DNA from: Damh-18 sp036275695
GTDB taxonomy: Bacteria; Patescibacteriota; Minisyncoccia; Phycocordibacterales; UBA918
Reading direction: 5' to 3'
Assembly (NCBI GenBank): GCA_036275695.1
Contig: DASUDI010000016.1
Location: 1 to 15,060, forward strand
DNA: 15,060 bases
Positions 13,840-15,060 of the stretch are shown in pieces (the stretch's first letter is position 1; every line of letters begins with the position of its first letter). The notes under the pieces are model-generated. The model saw nothing but the letters and a program-made list of their open reading frames with translations, had not been told where the DNA came from and did no database searches. A program made the position numbers and the translations under genes.

Positions 13840-13868
13840 ATTGTATGGGAAAAAAGTGGTTAATTCAA
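13840..13868 (-). promoter_or_regulatory. Predicted hisS promoter (leaderless type)
   Basis: On the minus strand TTGAAT (13868-13863), 17 bases, TACAAT (13845-13840), then 6 bases to the ATG at 13833. This is the best full -35/-10 pair in the window, and it forces the transcript start onto the start codon. No T-box or other leader RNA can fit. Confidence 0.65.
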
Positions 13869-13872
13869 GACA

Positions 13873-14415
13873 TTACATACCACCTGTTTTATCTTGTGAT
13901 AGAGGAGCACTTTCCTTATATGATGCATCAAAAATCACACTTTTAAGATTTTCAGGATCAGGTAATTCTTTTGTTTTGAATACGCGCATTTCTCCCGCGG
14001 TCTGTATTTCAAGTGAACCAAAATTGAGCATCGTAGGAATAATGCCGTGCACCTTTACGGTAATGTCTTGTAGACGCGCTAACTGGAAGCTGGCGGTAGT
14101 TCGTTTAAAAAGACCATGTTGATCTACGGCAACAAAGCGTTTGTTTGTAAGTGTCCACACATCAAGCCAATAATTAGTCCAAATATTGAAAAGTGTCATC
14201 CAGAGTATGAGAAGCCAGAGTGCGTAGCAGGTAATGAGATAGAGATGAAATGCTTCCGCATACTGTCCGAGATTGAGCGTAAGAACGACGACGAGGGGCA
14301 AAAGCGCGGACGCGCAAATAACGCTCACTTCGACCGCGAGTATAAACCAGTGGCGTCGTACTTGAAAAATAATATGTTCTTCATGTTCGAGTTCGAATAA
14401 TTTTTTTGATTTCAT
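13873..14415 (-). CDS. Membrane protein with bacterial PH domain (YdbS/bPH2-like)
   Basis: A 180-residue protein from the ATG at 14415. A short charged N-terminus (MKSKKLFELEHEEHIIFQVRR, written here as residues 1-21) leads into two transmembrane helices (about 22-48 and 54-78). A bPH2-type domain follows, recognisable in WTLTNKRFVAVDQHGLF (about 88-104), a tryptophan-led strand typical of YdbS-like proteins, and in FQLARLQDITVKVHG and LNFGSLEIQTAG. Function of the family is poorly defined; a role at the membrane surface is likely. The frame is open upstream for a further 62 residues, but these overlap the preceding gene in another frame and lack homology features, so the ATG is preferred. 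That ATG overlaps the stop of the small membrane protein upstream (ATGA), implying translational coupling. Confidence 0.82.
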   Translation of the reverse strand: MKSKKLFELEHEEHIIFQVRRHWFILAVEVSVICASALLPLVVVLTLNLGQYAEAFHLYLITCYALWLLILWMTLFNIWTNYWLDVWTLTNKRFVAVDQHGLFKRTTASFQLARLQDITVKVHGIIPTMLNFGSLEIQTAGEMRVFKTKELPDPENLKSVIFDASYKESAPLSQDKTGGM

Positions 14416-14633
14416 GGCGTGAGAAGATGAATGCTTGTGCCGAGTACGAGGAATAGGAGTATGCCCCCGCCTAGATAAAGAGTAAGTGCGGTTGTTGCGA
14501 GTTTTCGACTGCTTCCATATGTAAACCAGTGGTACGCGAGTGAAAGCACATGAAGAGAAAATATGACCACAAGGACATAGAACAACATCTGAAATAACCA
14601 AACAATGTTTATATCCATAATCGGCGGTTGCAT
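14412..14633 (-). CDS. Small two-helix membrane protein, unknown function
   Basis: I do not recognise this gene. From the ATG at 14633 it encodes 73 residues with two hydrophobic segments: about 10-29 (WLFQMLFYVLVVIFSLHVL) and 45-68 (the LTLYLGGGILLFLVLGTSI stretch), joined by a basic loop with YGSSRKLA. Alternative in-frame starts are the ATG at 14618 and a TTG at 14660 that would overlap the end of prmC. Its stop overlaps the start of the PH-domain gene by four bases (ATGA), which is the main support for it being a real gene and suggests the two products act together in the membrane. No Shine-Dalgarno is visible. Confidence 0.65.
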   Translation of the reverse strand: MQPPIMDINIVWLFQMLFYVLVVIFSLHVLSLAYHWFTYGSSRKLATTALTLYLGGGILLFLVLGTSIHLLTP

Positions 14634-14652
14634 GACTCTATTTTTACATATA

Positions 14653-15060
14653 TTACGCAACTGCGCGAGTAAGTGTGGTGAATCGTTCAGTGTGATATTG
14701 GTCTCTGTATGTCATGCCTGAAAAACCATGATGCGTGCCAATAAGTTGTATAGCGATGGTTTGTTCTGGCTCGTGCTCTACAATGAGTGTGCCGTGTGGA
14801 GTAAGATAGCGTGGTGAGTGTGCAATAATGCGAGTAATTATTTCCATCCCACCCATTCCTCCATAGAGTGCATTATGAGGTTCGTGTACTCGAACGCTGA
14901 GTTCAGTGCGGTCATGCGCGGGGTCTATGTATGGGGGATTGGTAAGTATGAAATCGTAGGTATCGGTAAGACATGTAAAAAGGTCACCCCCGTATACGCG
15001 GGCGCGCGTGGGCGCAATGTTATTTAGATTGATATTTTTTTCGATGGTGGGGTGGTGGCG
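14653..15060 (-). CDS. prmC: PrmC/HemK release-factor glutamine methyltransferase (5' partial)
   Basis: S-adenosylmethionine-dependent enzyme that methylates the glutamine of the GGQ motif in peptide-chain release factors. The window holds the last 135 residues; the start lies beyond base 15060. The catalytic NPPY motif is in DFILTNPPYIDPAHD (NPPY codons at 14940-14929), followed by the family signature HEPHNALYGGMGGMEIITRI. In front of NPPY, VYGGDLFTCLTDTYDF matches the usual segment before the active site. The end is complete (TRAVA, stop TAA at 14655-14653). A release-factor gene is not visible but could lie outside. The small membrane-protein gene begins about 20 bases downstream on the same strand. 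Confidence 0.93.
   Translation of the reverse strand, partial: RHHPTIEKNINLNNIAPTRARVYGGDLFTCLTDTYDFILTNPPYIDPAHDRTELSVRVHEPHNALYGGMGGMEIITRIIAHSPRYLTPHGTLIVEHEPEQTIAIQLIGTHHGFSGMTYRDQYHTERFTTLTRAVA

Noticed and set aside
14416..14601. 62-residue upstream extension of the PH-domain protein
   Set aside because: It overlaps the small membrane protein in another frame, lacks domain features, and the ATGA overlap gives a better start at 14415.
1..15060. CRISPR arrays, transposons, phage or defence islands, tRNA/rRNA genes
   Set aside because: No direct repeats with regular spacing, transposase-like proteins, terminal repeats or cloverleaf-like sequences were found on reading. The genes are housekeeping or common membrane families.

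Overview
The window looks like a chromosomal segment of a Patescibacteria (Candidate Phyla Radiation) bacterium, probably from the Parcubacteria side. This is inferred from gene content and protein style: a secreted protein tail with the Ig-like repeat type common in these genomes, a DnaG primase with most zinc ligands replaced, a primary sigma factor with a very lysine-rich N-terminus, compact housekeeping genes and short intergenic gaps. There are no rRNA or tRNA genes, insertion sequences, phage genes or CRISPR arrays.

Layout, left to right. Bases 2-256 hold the 3' end of a secreted Ig-like protein (+). Then come dnaG (primase) and rpoD (primary sigma factor) on +, the core of the classical macromolecular-synthesis operon without a visible rpsU, closed by an intrinsic terminator at 3624-3651 that may also serve the convergent antiporter gene. 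On the minus strand, a two-CBS-domain protein precedes a CPA1/NhaP-type Na+/H+ antiporter with a long cytoplasmic tail. Divergent from these is a 1000-residue UvrD-like helicase fused to a RecB-type PD-(D/E)XK nuclease (+). Its 3' end overlaps that of a convergent membrane-anchored DsbA-like thiol oxidoreductase (-). Divergent from that is uppP (+, undecaprenyl-diphosphatase), which converges with a CaCA-family cation antiporter (-). The remaining minus-strand block is, in transcription order, prmC (5' end outside the window), a small two-helix membrane protein, a bacterial PH-domain membrane protein (ATGA overlap), hisS, and a DEDDy exonuclease that starts 2 bases after the hisS stop.

The main cross-cutting observation is promoter placement. 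In front of dnaG, rpoD, the CBS gene, the helicase, uppP, the CaCA antiporter and hisS, a -10-like hexamer ends only 6-10 bases before the best ATG, and no Shine-Dalgarno motif can be placed between them. This predicts leaderless or nearly leaderless mRNAs for most transcription units here. Other points worth a second look are the loss of three of four zinc ligands in DnaG, a perfect 20-bp inverted repeat inside the helicase gene, a likely terminator for the dsbA-like gene embedded in the helicase coding sequence, altered ion-site residues in the CaCA antiporter, and a non-canonical motif 3 in HisRS.

The genes are mostly housekeeping: replication priming, transcription, DNA repair, cation/proton homeostasis, envelope lipid recycling, extracytoplasmic disulfide chemistry, translation termination and aminoacylation. 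I do not see a defence island or a biosynthetic cluster.
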